64,000 nucleotides of DNA from Sanghuangporus weigelae (Eukaryota; Basidiomycota; Agaricomycetes; Hymenochaetales; Hymenochaetaceae), in the NCBI GenBank assembly GCA_033182465.1, contig CP137321.1, forward strand, positions 1,116,001-1,180,000, in the 5' to 3' direction. The notes beneath the pieces are model-generated. The model did no database searches. It saw nothing but the letters and a program-made list of their open reading frames with translations, and was not told the DNA's origin. Shown here piece after piece: positions 12,886 through 26,605 of this stretch. Both the position numbers and the translations under genes were made by a program. How positions within the stretch are numbered: position 1 is the stretch's first letter; every line of letters starts with the position of its first letter.

Positions 12886-15800
12886 ATGGATGTTGTATCA
12901 CATGTGAAGACGTGTCTAGGCAAATGGCAAAGTGGAGGAGAGGCTGAATGGTGTGTTGTTTTCCAACTAGGCGCCGTCACTTGACGTGCATGCTGACGAT
13001 TCTTCCAACAAAAATCCTCATTTTCCTTTCCCTGAAGCCGTTCGTTTCTTACGTCTCATCACTGTCAAATTGATGATCCAGCCTCCTCTGATGTGCTTGC
13101 AACTGCGTATCAGAGTCTGTTACACGCCGTATTGCGAATTTGGTCTCCGGAGTCCAAGCCTCGCCTGGCTTCTGAGGATCTTGTTGCATTCATTCAGAGC
13201 GTATTCGCGGAGCTACCGTCATCTTCTTCCCCGTCGGCCGAGCGCTCGCGAAACCTCGTCTCGTTTGGCGAATTGCTCGTTGACAATATCTGGGCAATTG
13301 ACGGCGAATTGGACGAAATCATTTCCGACGCAAAGGGCGCTGTTGCAAGCCGTTCGTCTGACGTCGAAAAGGAGAAGGGCAACTCAGATGAAGCTGCGAA
13401 GGCTTCGGAAATGCAGAAGACCGCCGAAAGTGATAAGCATACGCTTTCTCAGCTATTGAAGTTACTTCTTGTGAGCGTGATCCTCGTCTGGCTAGCCATC
13501 TAATTTCTTATACCGTTTCTTCTTTTTTCCTTGCTTTTCAGAGAGCCAGTATTGTAGATGCTTACTTGTGTAGAGAGCGTTTGGATACGGCACTGTTGAC
13601 GTTTTCTGGTCTTATTGCGGATAAGATGCTATTCGAAAAGAAAGAAGTCCGAGCACGGACGGGTTTATTGTACGTCAGCATTCCGTTGAAGGTTCAAGAT
13701 AGACTCTAATAACTCGCAGCTACAAACAAAACAAATTCAACCTACTTCGCGAGCAATCCGAAGGGTATACGAAACTCACTACGGATCTCATTGGCAGTCT
13801 TGGTCCCCCAAACGACCCGTCTTCTGCTCTACCACTGGAAAGTTTCGAGACGGCACAAAGCAGAGCCGCTTCGGTATGGGAGCGTGTGGTGAGCTTAATC
13901 GGATATTTCGACCTCGACCCGAATCGAGCGTTAGATATCATTCTCGACGTGTTTTCCGTGAACATAGCGACGCATTGGCACTTCTTCCTTTCTCTACTGA
14001 CCTCTTCGCCTTGGATCGGAGAACATACTCGCCTTAGGGACTGGACTGAAGATATTCGTGTCGATAGTCAAGCTGACCGATATCGTGGAAAGACTTTGGA
14101 CGAAATCCTCCATCTTGCTGAGAATGGTGTTAAGGGACCTGATACTCCGGCTAAGCCTGCTGAACATACCAAACCAAAGGTCCTTGCGCAAGTATTAGGC
14201 TTCAAGTTCAGACATTACCAAGTTCGTCCCCGTCTTAACCGTCTCCGACGATCGATACTTACTATATTATTCCCTCGCAGTCGCCAGATATAAAGGCCTC
14301 ATGTCCCAGAGGTCTATACTTAGTCGCAGCATTACTTATACGCGAAGGATTCATCTCGTTAGAGGACCTTTATCCACACGTGCGTAGCTTCTTCTTAAGT
14401 TGCACTCAATAATAACTGAGATATGCTACAGTTGAGTCCTTCCGATGACGATATGCCGAAACTTCAGAAGAAATACATGGATGATGTGCAGTCTCGCATC
14501 AAATCTTCCTCGAATAATTTGCTTGCTATGGCGGCCCCGCTTGAATCATCGTCCTTGAGCTACTCATCAAGGGTGAAAACTCCCGCTGTTGAAGCGAAAC
14601 CTACTCCGGAAGCGAAGGAGCCACCTGCTCAAAAGGCAATGCTAGCAGTGGCACTTCTATCTGTGGGTGTGCTTCGTCCGGCCGTAGCTCTCATTACTCG
14701 GTATACATGGCTCGTTGACGTACATCACGAGCTTGCCGACTTGCTTTTGCGAGTACTTAAAGCATCCATCAACCCGCTCTTCGAGAAGCTCTTCAGTAAA
14801 GAGCGCAACAAAGGCTTCCTCCAACCCCGTCCACGATACGCATCCCCTGGTGTACTCGTTCATCCCGTACGCAAACCGCAGCTGACATTGTGCGCTCCTC
14901 CCCCACCGAGTACAAGCACGCAAGATTTTGTCTTTTTCTACCCTCAGTGGACAGAATGGGTACCCGTCTGCGAGGGACCGGACGATATTGTCGATATCGT
15001 AGAACCGCTGATGCGATTAGCTGGTGTACATCTCAGTCGTGATCCGCTCTTTCTTACGAAATTGCTACGTATCGGCAGGACCCACCTTAGTCAATCCGTA
15101 AGTCGCTAATTACGGAGATATATTACTCATAATTGAATTTCCTATTGAAGATTACTGGCGAACTGGAGAATAAAGAAAGCAGACGTTCCTCACCGATTTT
15201 GGATCCAGAGAATCGCGCGCAAGGGTTCTGGCTCCACACTGCTCGACGCTATCTGCTACCCGCGCTATCAATGATGCCTGGAAATGCTGTTTGCACTGTC
15301 GAGGTATGGAACATCCTTCGATTTTACGATGTGACCGTACGGTGGCGTCTGTATGGAGAGTGGAGAGATGATACGTACAAGACGCATCCGGAGCTCAATG
15401 TTCAACGAGTCTTGCGAGAGCGCGAAGCCAAGGGGATTCTTCGTCGCCTCTCGTCACAGACAGTCGAGTCGCTCGCTGGTACTGTAGCCAAGATGGCGCA
15501 TGCAAACCCATGTATTTTCTTCACGAACGCTGTGAACCAGATACAAGCGTACGATAATCTGGCGGACGTCGTCATCCAAGCATTACGTTTTGCGACTAAC
15601 ATGGGTTTTGACGTTCTCGTCTTTCTGGTTATTGATGCTTTGGCCAACCCACACAAGGATCGTATGAAAGAAGATGGTGCAAATGCAGCTGATTGGTTGC
15701 AAAGTGAGTACTACGTTTTGATGACACCTGGCTGCATTCTAACTGATGATCTTAGGCCTCGCAACTTTTAGTGGGGCACTCTTCCGCCGTTATAGTACGG

Positions 15801-18800
15801 ACTCATCATCTCTGCTGCGATATATCGTACATCAGCTCTACAATGGTCAGACATCAGAGATTGTCGTCTTAGAGAAACTTATCTACCGGATGGCTGGTAT
15901 CGAACCACTGCCGAGCTTATCAGACGCTCAGATTACGGCAATGGCTGGTGGACCAACATTACGTACTGAAGCTGTTGCATCTGAGCTTCGAGGTGCTGGA
16001 CTTGACACATCCGAAGCTTTGACGAAGGGGCCACAGCGACTTGGAAAAACCTTGATCGATACGAAGCTTGCATTCCCACTTCTTGTTCAGGTGGCACAGC
16101 AACGACAGGCTTGCGTCTTCAAGGCGAGGGATGCTCATCTCAAATCCATCGCTCACCTCTTTGATGCAACTCACGGAGTGCTCAATCAATATCTCGACTT
16201 ACTCACAACTCCTATTGTGGTCCCACTCGACGAGTATCGCAAGATTATCCCTCCATTGCCCGAGCTGGTTAATGTTTATGGTGTCAGCCCAGCCATTGCA
16301 ATGCAAATCTACCGTCCAATGCTTAACGACGCTATAGCGGTATGTTTAAGAGACCTTATGGCTGACATCTTCCGTTAATTTTGATTTAGGTACATGCTAG
16401 CACATGGTGCAAGGCAGGGGCCGCGGCTCAAGAAAAAAGGCTTAAAGCAGCTTTGGCGGCCAAACGCGAACCAAGTGCTCACTCGACAGCATCGGTTGAA
16501 GGAATAGATTCTGCTGCTGCGCATGCTAAGTCAGAGCGGAGCACCGCAGTCGAGAAAATGGAGATCGATGGGACTGACACCAAGGCTGGTGCAAGCATCG
16601 CAGGTGCGGCAGAGATGACAGCGGAAGTGAAGTCCGAAGACAGCGATTCTTCAGCGGTAGGTTATACTGATATTAGCCGATTTGCCGAACTCAGTCTGTT
16701 GCATTTGCTAGGATCCATGGGTGCCTGAACTTCATGCGCTTTTCGAAGACTGCAAGCAAATATCACCTGGGAATACATTTGATGTCATCGGGTTAGTCTT
16801 GCTTATGGAAGAATGCGACTTGACTGACTCGCTGATCTTTATTAGCCCTGGTTTCTATCTTTCCTTTTGGCAGATGTCTAGCTATGACCTATATTACCCG
16901 AAGGAAAAGTATATCGAGATGGAAAGGTCTCTTCTCGCTACAAGTGATTCACTAACGACAAAGGCGCGACAAGCAGAAAGATCAACGGACAGATCGACCA
17001 GAGCCTCTGCTACTGGCTTCCGGGCTCAACGCGATCGGTATATATTAGCGATAACCGAGACGCGGAAAGAGAAAACTGTTCAAGAGTCAGTCTTTCGTTA
17101 TACGACGGGGGAGGGTGGACGTCTCGAACGAGAGAAGAAATATTGGTTCTCGCACGGTTAGTAGCTTACAATCACGAAATGATTTATGCTCAAATAATCC
17201 CTAATGTAGTTGCCTCAGGTAACGTGAAGGGCGGGACTTTCATCCGGTCTCTCATTGAACACTGCGTACAACCTCGTTGTCTCCTCTCGCCTATGGACGC
17301 CGTTTATTGCGCACGGCTTATCCGTACACTGCATGCGCGCGGGACGCCCGGATTTCATACTCTCATGTGCTATGATAAGGTGCGCTAATGGCTTGGTTTT
17401 TTTCTGTCCTTGCCACTTACGAAGTCACAGTTGCTCGGCGATCATGTGAAAGTCGTGATATTTACATGCAGTGAAAATGAGGCACGGAATTATGGTCAGT
17501 CATGCTTTTATTAGGGCATACTGATTAATACTGATGAGATGGCGTTTTGTCAGGCCGTTTTCTGAGAGTGATACTACAAGATCTCTATGAGTGGCACAAG
17601 GACCAAAAGGCTTATGAAGCGAGTCTCTCGCGAAAGGAAGATTCAAAGACCATTCTGCTTCCTGGCCTACAGCCCCAGTGGTCAAAGGACGGACCTTCTT
17701 CCCTGGACGATCTTTTAAAATGGTCTGGCTTCAGGTCTTTCCTCACTAAATGTCATCGAAAGTTGGGCCAGGTAAGTGTATTATATCCGTGCTGGTTGCT
17801 CATACCTCAACGTCCTGAATGCTTTGATCTAGTGCTTCACGGAATGCATTCAAGCGGGCGACTTCATGCACGTTTACAATGCTGTGCTGGTGCTCAAGGA
17901 AATAATCGAAGTCTTCCCGATTGCTACTGTCAACGAGGTTGTAGGTTCAAGAATTGACCTCGAAATCCAGAAGCTCGTCCAATCTGAAGAAAGAGGCGAT
18001 CTCAAAATCCTTGCAAGAGCGTGCGTTCGTTATTTTGAGCTCGCTGGCTTTGATGTTCTCAATCCTATCTCATGTCCAGCTATTCATCGAGCTTAAAGAA
18101 ACGAGAGAAGCTATGGGCTATGCCGAAGGAGGCTCAGCCTTCGAAAGTGAGTGATCACATATAGATCCCTAATCAGAAAACTGAGATTATTGCAGCTTGC
18201 CGCCGGAAGGGCCACGTCTTCTCACTCTGTTAATCAACTGGAAGAGCCACGCGAGACGCCAGCCGTCAACCTTCCAACAGGGCCGCGTTCCTCTCAACCG
18301 TCCCTCCCGCCTGGTCCAGAAAAAGTAGTTTCAGTTGCGATCGAGCGTCCTTTGTCCGCGGCTATGCTTGCTCTTGAGAGGTTTGTCATCAGATCACATG
18401 TCTTCTGGCTGCAGAGTCTAACAGTTCTCGAATGCTAGTGTCCCGAAGCCCGAGGTCGTAAAGAGGAATAGAGATACGAGATCTCTCGAAGTGGCAACTG
18501 CCGAGGCTTCGAAGAAGGAGGACCCGATGCAGGTGGATCGGCAGCTTAACGGACACGATCAAGTCCAGAACAAGCTTCCTCCGACTACTGGGACTACTCG
18601 CCTCAAAGATGAAGTTCAGTCCCTCCGTCCATCAATTCCGCCACGTCCCGGCAAAACCCCATTATCCACTTCTTCGAATGATCTCCGCAAAGAAGTTTTG
18701 CAGGGAATGAATGCAATTTCACGTCCCGCAACACCTTTATCATCGCCTGCGACCAATGTAGCTCAGAACGGGCTGAAAGACTCGACCCAGTCCTCTCCGC

Positions 18801-20441
18801 GACTTCCCAGTCGTGATCCTGGTTCACCAATGCCTCCTCCAGCTGAGCCTAGTCAAGCACCTCACGCTCAGGAGCTCCGAAATTCACGTCGTTCTGAAAA
18901 TATTCCAAGTAGTCCCCGTGAAGCCGCTGAGGTTCCTCCTGCACGTCGTTCGTCGTCTCCCGCGACCCGACCTGGTACTAGAAATGCTAGTGCAGACAGC
19001 AGAGCAAGCGGTGAGGGTAAGCGCGATCGACAGCGACATGAAAGATCTTCGGAGACTGGGGAAGGGAAGCGTTCAGTGAACGCGGATCTGCCTTCTAGAG
19101 CAGAACGCAGCAGTGGTGTTCATCGAGATACTCATGGTCGTTCTGAGCGTTCAGGACGCGATCGAATTCCTGGAAGTAGCACGCGTGACACGGATCGAGA
19201 ACGAGACTCGGATCGTGACAGAGCTCGCGATCGTGATAGGGATAGGCCACGAGACCGCGAGAGGGAGAGGAGCCACCGTAGTGACCGCGAGTCTCACCGT
19301 GATCGTGATCGTGATAGAGAGCGGGACAGAAATGAGCGCGATCGCCATCGTCGTGAAGATAAGGATCGTGAACGTGAACGCAAACCATCTGGCCAAAGCA
19401 AGGAACCAGATCCACCCTTGAGTCATACTTTGCCCGCACGGCCTGATGGTCAGCGTCATCGTACACACACGGATTCATCACCAGGGGATGTCAGCCTCGG
19501 AAAGCGTAGAAGAACTCCGGATGACGAGGTAAGTTATGTCGGATCTTTCATCGAAGCTTACCGTCTGACTACTTTGTAAGTCGGAACGGAGTGCCAAAAG
19601 GTCAACTCGCCAGCGAGAAGACCGCTCGCGCAAGCATTCTGAAAAAGATGCCAGTCGTGAACCGAACCGAGAGTCCGATCGGCGGCGGAAGGAAAAGGAC
19701 GTGGAAGAAGATGAATTGCATTTGAAAGGTGCTGGGACAGAGAAGGCAGAAAAGGTAATTTATCGTTATTCACTCTTAATCCACTGATTGTAGATGTTGT
19801 TCGAGCAGCCCTATGAACGCTCGCGTGAGAATGAAGTGCCTTCCAATATCCCGGCTCTGAAGGTCACCGTTCCCCCACCTTCAGCACCCCGAGCGATGGC
19901 TGGTCCGTCTCCGCGAGTGACCGGACATGGTGATACTTCGCCCGCCGTAACTCGTGACAAGGAGGACCGGGAGCGCTCTACAAGGGACCGGGTAGATCGC
20001 GGTGGTCGAGGGGAAAGATTACAAGCGGGCCGGGACGTTCGTAACGATAGGTCAGATAGGTCCGAAACAAAGGAACGGGACGACCGAGATCGTTCAGATA
20101 GGAACCAAAGAGGAGAGAGGGAATGGAAGGAAGGCCCAGGAAGAGGGACGCAGAACGGGACCGCTCCCTCCCCTTCCCTGGGAAGCTTGCGAGACAGAAT
20201 CAGCCATGCGCCTTCGGCAAGCTCTTCGAGAGGAAACGTAGCCGGTGACGATGATCATGGCGACAGGCTTAAACGTTCATTGTCTGATCGCGATAGAGAG
20301 GGCTTGCAAATTGCTGCGGCGTCAGCAATTAATACTCTGCCATCTCAGCAGAAGTCATCTTCCAAAAGGATTCGGATTGATCGGTCAAGAATTGGCGGGG
20401 ACGGTACCTCTGGTTCAAGCAGAAGATCAGTCAGGCAATGA
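12886..20441 (+). CDS. THO2: THO complex subunit 2 (Tho2/THOC2)
   Basis: The scaffold of the THO/TREX complex, coupling transcription elongation to mRNP packaging and export. At over 7.5 kb it is the longest gene here. Start [22 protein letters not shown]. Two small introns (to about 12972 and about 13036) lead in frame to [18 protein letters not shown]. The N-terminal and central helical domains run through about 17,750, with VGFKFRHYQ-like, [59 protein letters not shown] and [20 protein letters not shown] segments diagnostic of the family, then [22 protein letters not shown]-like residues. The C-terminal ~800 residues are disordered and rich in RD/RE/RS dipeptides (about 19,180-19,390 and 19,960-20,160), matching the nucleic-acid-binding tail of Tho2. 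Roughly 18 introns; the stop at 20,439-20,441 is the end of the last open exon. Confidence 0.88.
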
Positions 20442-21554
20442 AAACTTAAACATTACTAGATTGTTTTCCAATCGCCTTCTGTCTTTTGTTTTCGACAACC
20501 ATTGTAGATCACTCTTGTTGACACAGAACTCGAATTCCGATAGAAGCACTCGCTTGAAGATGCTTCTCTTCTTTGCTCTTCTGGATTGTTTCTTAAATGT
20601 GTGTGTGCAGGGATACAGTAACTGTGAGTGGTTTCGACGCGTAAAAGCTATTATCGTCAGCCAATTCCGGGTTCTCAGTTTTCAGGCGGTCGACAGAAAC
20701 ATTCAAACATAGTAACGGCATCAGTGTGATCGAGTTAATGCTCGTTGGGTTAAGAGGGTATTGCAGGAATGCTAATTGAAGCGAGTCTGCCAACCGCCCC
20801 ACAGTGTTGCATGACGCCAAGATGCATGCATTGTCAGAACTCTAAAACGTATTGCTACAAATCTATAATCGCGCTCAGTCTGAGTCATTATAGGCTGTAG
20901 TAGTATTGAGGAATGCCGTCGTGGCCAGCGGCCGCGCTGGGAACACGTGCAAAGAATACCAACCCATGTTCCTTGATTTCGAATCTAAGCATTAGCTTAT
21001 CTCCGATCAAATGCCCGTGCGTGCGTGCTGAGAACCTAAAGAAGCATCACGCCTCGGTGCTTGGTCCCAAATCCTGTGCACCAAGTCAAGTCCTCCGAGT
21101 CGGGTAGGTTAGATTTGGAACCCGAAGCGAAAGAAACAAGCACGATAATAAAGTCCACCAAAGCACGCATTGACCTTGATTCCTTTGACATATTAATATT
21201 CTGTCGGGGTGTGGCAGCAGCGTATGTGTGCCGCCAGTGACTAAGAAATACAGTGCATACGGAATTACAAAACTTTAGTCTACTTTGGCCTTCCGCTTAT
21301 CCAGTATCCATTAAGTAAATGTGATGAATCTGTAATGTGTGAAAATTGGCAGTGAAGAACAAAAGGTTAGAATTTGCCAGGAATTCGGCGAGTTGAATCG
21401 TAAGTAATTGATGAGTGTATAATGGGGCATTGAAATCGTCGGACATCTATCGAGTCCGTGATGGAGTTGGATCCTCGAATAAGTTGACGATGCTCATGTT
21501 GAATATGCAAAAAACTGGCTGGGGTCGTTAGTAAACGTCTAAACGCTAATGCAT
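20442..21554. other. Convergent spacer THO2/GTP cyclohydrolase
   Basis: 1.1 kb between two convergent stop codons. It should hold both 3' UTRs. A few open frames of 60-100 codons are present, but none has a recognisable motif, a supporting intron pattern or similarity to the neighbours. No repeats or structured RNA seen. Confidence 0.45.
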
Positions 21555-22837
21555 CTAACGTGTCTTTGAGTTCACAAGTGTCAGAAATTCTTCTCGGGTC
21601 TTTTGTTGGGTCCTGAAACATCCCAGCATGCAGGACGTGATCGTGGCTGAACCAGGCTTTTGCACGCCCCTCATCGTCATGCACAAATGTCTGTTATGTT
21701 CCAGTCGTCAGCGGAGAATAATGGCCACAGACGGATGGAACGCACGTTGCCTCCATAACGACAGCCACACCACGAGGTTTGATGGCTTCTTCAACGGCAA
21801 TGGCAATTTGTTTGGTGAGCCGTTCCTGAACTTGCAACCGACGGCTGAAGGTTTCTGCGATACGCGCAAGTTTTGACAGTCCAAGAACCAGTTTTCTTGG
21901 AATATAGGCAATGCTGATCTGAATGAAAGAGCGTGTCAGAAACCGCAGCATCGAGCATGGGAGTCTGGAGGCTGTAATATACTGAGTGGGAAACACAATA
22001 GCATGACCAAGTAACGGGGTAAAGATGCGAGTGTCCATGTAACGGCCACATAATCTTCGCAATGAAATCATTGACCGGCGAAAGATGAAACAAATGGATG
22101 GGGATATGCGAAATTAAGGAAGACGACTGACTTTTCCCGTGAAGGGCACGAGGTGGTGCTCACATAACGAGAAGATGTCGATGTCGCGTACAATGACCAT
22201 CTCGTCATGGTCTTCCGGAAAGATTGCATCGTTAATCACGTCTGAGAAAGGAAGACAAAGAAGAGGAATGAGATTTGCAGGTCGGGCGGGAATACGAGAA
22301 GTTCATACCCGTCAATCGCTCTTCATACCCGCGCGTCATCCACATGAGAGCCTGAGCATATCTCTCGGGAGTCCGTTTCAACCCATCTCTGTCTGGATCT
22401 TCGCCTATGCATTCAAGAAGAGTGCGAACTGCGTCGGATAGCTTTTGTTCTCGGGCTACGCGCTGAGCTGGAGTGGAATAGAGCCTCGAGAGAGTAGACT
22501 TTGCGGGCCAGCCAAGGCCGTTGGGATCCGGAAGAGGAGACTGGGTGCCATCAGCCATAAGAGGGGTAGATGAGCCTGAGAGGGGTCGGAAGCCGTAGCC
22601 CTCGCGCTGAACATGCTGGGAATGCGGGGCCTGCTGAGCTGTTACGGCTGAGGATGAGTGCTGATCGAGCTGTTCATGCCGCTCACTCTCGCTGTTGTGA
22701 TCCTGCTCGGCTTGGCTTGAGAGAGAGACAGATTGCTGATCGTCATCGAGAGCCACGCTGTACTTGCCACCTCGAGGCAGCTCTGCGTGCATGCGCAGCT
22801 TTGCAAGCGAATTAAGGACGGCGTCGTGGCTTTCCAT
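21555..22837 (-). CDS. FOL2: GTP cyclohydrolase I
   Basis: Catalyses GTP to 7,8-dihydroneopterin triphosphate, the first step of folate/pterin synthesis, as a homodecamer. A Ser/Gln-rich N-terminal extension of about 110 residues precedes the domain starting [41 protein letters not shown]. Later exons give [23 protein letters not shown] (CEHH zinc-ligand region), [58 protein letters not shown] (second zinc Cys) and [17 protein letters not shown]. Active-site His and Cys residues are present. The intron between [11 protein letters not shown] and ISIAY is 213 nt (21919-22131), several times the local norm. Start ATG at 22837. Stop at 21555-21557 on the minus strand. Confidence 0.94.
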
Positions 22838-23364
22838 GCTCTGCTGCTCTGCTTTGCTTTGACTATAATAAATAAAATGTGGTAGTACTAAGCGTCAGGA
22901 CGACGGAAAAGGCGAAGGAGGAAATTTTTGGGCGATCTGTGATAGCTGCCTAAAATAGAAAGCAAACGTCCAAAGAAGGCATGTACTAAAGGTTAACGTG
23001 AGAAATAGATTGCCGGCTCAGAACTTTCAAAAAAGGAAGGCTGAAAGGACCGGGAATATTTTCTACATACAAATAGATATCCCTGTTGGCGCTGGCCGTG
23101 CACGGTAAGAGACGGGTGTGACGGCGGGGTCTGAGTTTCTGTTACGGTCAGCCAGGGCGTACTACGCGTGCGGATACAAGCGGTCTGAGAGTGTGGCTGT
23201 GTCACGTGCGCGCGAAAGTAAGGCTTGAACGACCCAGCGTTAAGTATCCTCTCGTCCTGTCCACTCATCTACTATCTTTGCACAAAGTCTTCCAAAATGG
23301 CGGCCCATCCTCTCTCGCCTTCAAATACTCTTCCCCTTCAGACTCTCCATTCTATCCCCCAGTT
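22838..23364. promoter_or_regulatory. Divergent upstream region, GTP cyclohydrolase / ABC transporter
   Basis: 527 bp between the divergent start codons. The transporter frame is open upstream of 23365 to at least 23191, so its true start could lie inside this region. No motif claimed. Confidence 0.35.
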
Positions 23365-26327
23365 ATGCGCATCTTCCCTCCCGCTCTCTTCAACTCGATG
23401 TCCTCTCCTTCAGGAGATCTTCTTTCAAAACCATTCCTCGGCGAGCCACATATCATCTCAGATCCTAATGCGCAGCAGTCCGCTGTCTCTCTTTTCGAGG
23501 TCTGGAACGCATCCAGACAGACAGCCGTAACAAGTGAAGAAGGAAAGGACGCCAATCATGATCATCTGCAACCGGGCACCCCAAGGAAATGTAATTTGCT
23601 CAATATTTCCTTGGCAATTACAATACTTCAGCAAACATTCCTTGACATGCTGCTACTTCTTTGGGGTCTGAATCCAGTTCGGACTACTGCTCTTATTTTC
23701 CTTACTCTTGTGAGAGGTGTACTGCCTGCTTTCCGTGGATACTCCCAGGCATTAATCTTAGACGAGGTAAAGAATTCTTCTCGACGTGCCACTATAATAA
23801 ATACTTACTTTAAAATATTCTAAAGCTTCAAGTGGTTGTCACTTCTGGAGACTATGCTTCTGCGCGGCTTGGGCGCCTCATGCGTCTTGTCCTCAGAGAA
23901 TGCTGTCGCATGCTTGCAGAATCTCTTTTCGATACGTTTGCGTATGTGGATTCATTTTATTGGCCTTTTTGTTGCGAAACTGATGCACCGCTCTGGTGTT
24001 GCTATCATGTAGCAATCATAACGAGAACATAGTGCATAGTTCCATGCGCTTCTATGTGGAACACCGACAGCTTGAACAGCGCCTTCGGTTGGATTTACCG
24101 ACGCTCTCCGACCCGACTGTGCGGGATTTATTACACGAGTCCGACCTTTTCGTACGGTCATTCACCGGCCTCGGATTTGGTTTCGGCCTCTTCTCACCTC
24201 TTGATCTCGTACGAGCTCTGTCCTCAGTCGCAGAGCTTGTGAGCCAGCTCATAATCTTATACTCTGCTTCTAGAGTGTCATCCTCGGCATTCTTCGCGGG
24301 CTTTTTCGCAGGCCCTTCAGATAATCACTCAGTCACACATCTGCCACTTCTTGGCGCCGTCTTGTTGCCTTCGCTGCTCTCTTTTATTGCGTCATTCCTG
24401 CCTCGTCTGCCATTTTCATACGCAGATTGTAGCACCGGAGATGCGTTATATTCATCTGCAGAAGCTCGTGAAGCGGAGCGTGCCGAGCGAATGCGTTCAA
24501 TGGCGCATGCGGAACCGTTCCGAGCTGAAATCGCTCTTTTCGGGTTGGCTCCCTGGATCCTTGATTCCTGGTCTGTAGCCCGGAAGCGCATCCTAGGTCT
24601 GGAAGTGCAGCACGGTGACCTGTACTCCGGAATCACACTCGGTGCGGGTCTTAGGTGGCTCCTGACTCAAGCAAATGTGTCAGAGATGCTCGTATTGCTT
24701 CAAAATGTCAGCCTCAGTTGTTGACTTGCGTATTTGCGGGTCTAACGGTTTCTTTAGCTGCCATTCTTTATATACTCCTCGACGACATCTCTGGGTTCAC
24801 TCGCACTTTATCGAAACTCTGTGCATTCCTTACTATTCAACGTACGGTCTTTGATATGCTCATTCGAGCGTGCCTTTCAATCTATATTCTATATGGGAGC
24901 TTTCTTCGCTGCAATGAATATCGAGCCTCGGTAAGTAACTCTATGTTTTCCCTTTATCCTACATAACACCTTGTTTCTTCAAGGTTAAACCCTGAGCCAG
25001 GAAGAGCGGTGAAATACGAAAGCACGGGCAAGGGAATGAAGATAGAAGCTAGGTAGGTTTGATAGATGTTCCTCTTGAAGTTCTTGTTCCTTTCGGAACT
25101 GTTCCTTCGGCTTCCCTCGGCTATGCTATGGGCGCTAGTGGCGTAGGGTCCCGCAAAGAGCTTGAAAGTCTCTGAGTTTGCTTCGGGCTAATTCTTATGT
25201 TTAAAGGCATATCTCCTACACCTACCCAGGGAGTACAAAGCCAACCCTAAAGGTCAGTCATTAAAATATTGGGATGGTCAATCCTGACTGGACGAAACTT
25301 CAAAAGGATGTGAACTTTACAGTTGAAGCAGGCGAGACGCTTGTTATAGTTGGTTACAATGGCTCTGGTGAGGTTTGGGAACAGTCTGTATCTTTACATA
25401 AGCAGTTCTCATCACAAGGTTGGGTTGCTAATCAGGAAAAACGACGCTCTCAAATGTACTTCTTCGTATATTTGATTTTGACGCTCCCTCCCTCGACAAG
25501 CCTGCTCAACTGCTCATTGACAATATTGATATTCGCCGCATTGCTCCCGCAGAGTATCACCGGCATGTAACAGCACTGTTTCAGGTGTTCTCGAAACTTA
25601 ACGCGACAGTACGCGAGAATGTCGGTATAGGCGAACTGCGCAGCCAATTCAGGTAGCGGTTACTAGATCATATAATTTATAGTTCTCCCGTTGCTCAGTA
25701 CTTCATCAGAGACCACCCTATCCGCGAGGCTGCCGCACGCGCTGGTGCTGGACGGCTGATAAATTCGTTACCGCGTGGCCTCGATACAAATTTGGACTGC
25801 ATGGGTCTAGGGATGAACGCAATTAATCCGAACCCGTTCATGGGTGGCAATACAGACAGTGGGCGACAAGGTCTGTCCGGCGGAGAGGTTAGTCTGTTTA
25901 ATACTGGTTCTACATTTAAACTTTCATTAATAAGCTTCTGTGCTTTCTCATCTCAGTGGCAGCGTGTAGCAATCTCTCGAGCATTCATGCGCGCACGATC
26001 CGCTGACCTCCTGCTTCTCGACGAGCCTACCTCGCATCTAGATGCGCACGCGCAGAACAATGTGCTCGAGACTGTCGAGTCAATCTGCCGCGATCCAGGG
26101 ACTGGCAAACGGACTAAAACAGTCATTATTATCACCCATCAGCTGTCGATTGCCAAGCGGGCAGACAAAATTGCCATGTTTGAAAACGGGGTATGTACTT
26201 TTCTTTGGTCCAGCACACTCTCAGATCTAATGATATTCAGACTATAACCGAGTTCGGGACTCATGAAGAACTCATGTCTCGAGCAGACTCTCACTATGCT
26301 TCACTTTATCGTGCTACAGTTTGTTGA
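23365..26327 (+). CDS. ABC half-transporter (TMD-NBD, ABCB-like)
   Basis: One membrane domain followed by one nucleotide-binding domain. Hydrophobic stretches include NPVRTTALIFLTLVRGVLPAF, VAELVSQLIILYSASRV, GAVLLPSLLSFIASFLP and LLTCVFAGLTVSLAAILYIL. The NBD has ISYTYPGSTKPTLKDVNFTV and the Walker A GYNGSGKTTLS, created by splicing across about 25368-25439. It also has the Q-loop FQVFSKLNATVRENVG, signature LSGGEWQRVAISRA (split by the intron at about 25889-25957), Walker B LLLLDEPTSHLD and H-loop ITHQ, and ends ITEFGTHEELMSRADSHYASLY. The NBD looks fully competent. This type is common and uncharacterised in Agaricomycetes. The substrate cannot be inferred. The start is uncertain: 23365 (MRIFPPALF) is a conservative choice, and an in-frame ATG also exists at 23191. 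Stop TGA at 26325-26327. The junction near 24690-24720 needs a short (about 41 nt) intron. Confidence 0.8.
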
Positions 26328-26605
26328 GATGAAGGCTGGACCTATCCACTATCCATTTCATCCGATTTCACAGTCCGAATCTGCTCGGAATAGACTGCAT
26401 CATAACTTGCTGTTCGTATCTCACATCGGCTTTCGAATTTGCTTTGTAATTATTCTACAGTAGATTTCGGTCTTTCGCTACATATCAGCAGATCGCCTCA
26501 GTCTGTATCAAGAACACCCTGACTGTTTCCGTGCATAGTAACATATTCACTTTGTATCTTATTGCTTGAAATCAAGGAAGAGCAACGCATCGATTGCTTA
26601 CTCTT

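Noticed and set aside
19095-19481. Long open frames antisense to the THO2 tail
   Set aside because: They arise from the RD/RE codon repeats read on the other strand.
22570-22815. Plus-strand open frame over the GTP cyclohydrolase N-terminus
   Set aside because: The minus strand carries the conserved enzyme. The plus frame has no family features.
25274-25570. Apparent loss of Walker A in the ABC transporter (GSGEVWEQ)
   Set aside because: It is an unspliced intron; joining after GSG gives GSGKTTLS.
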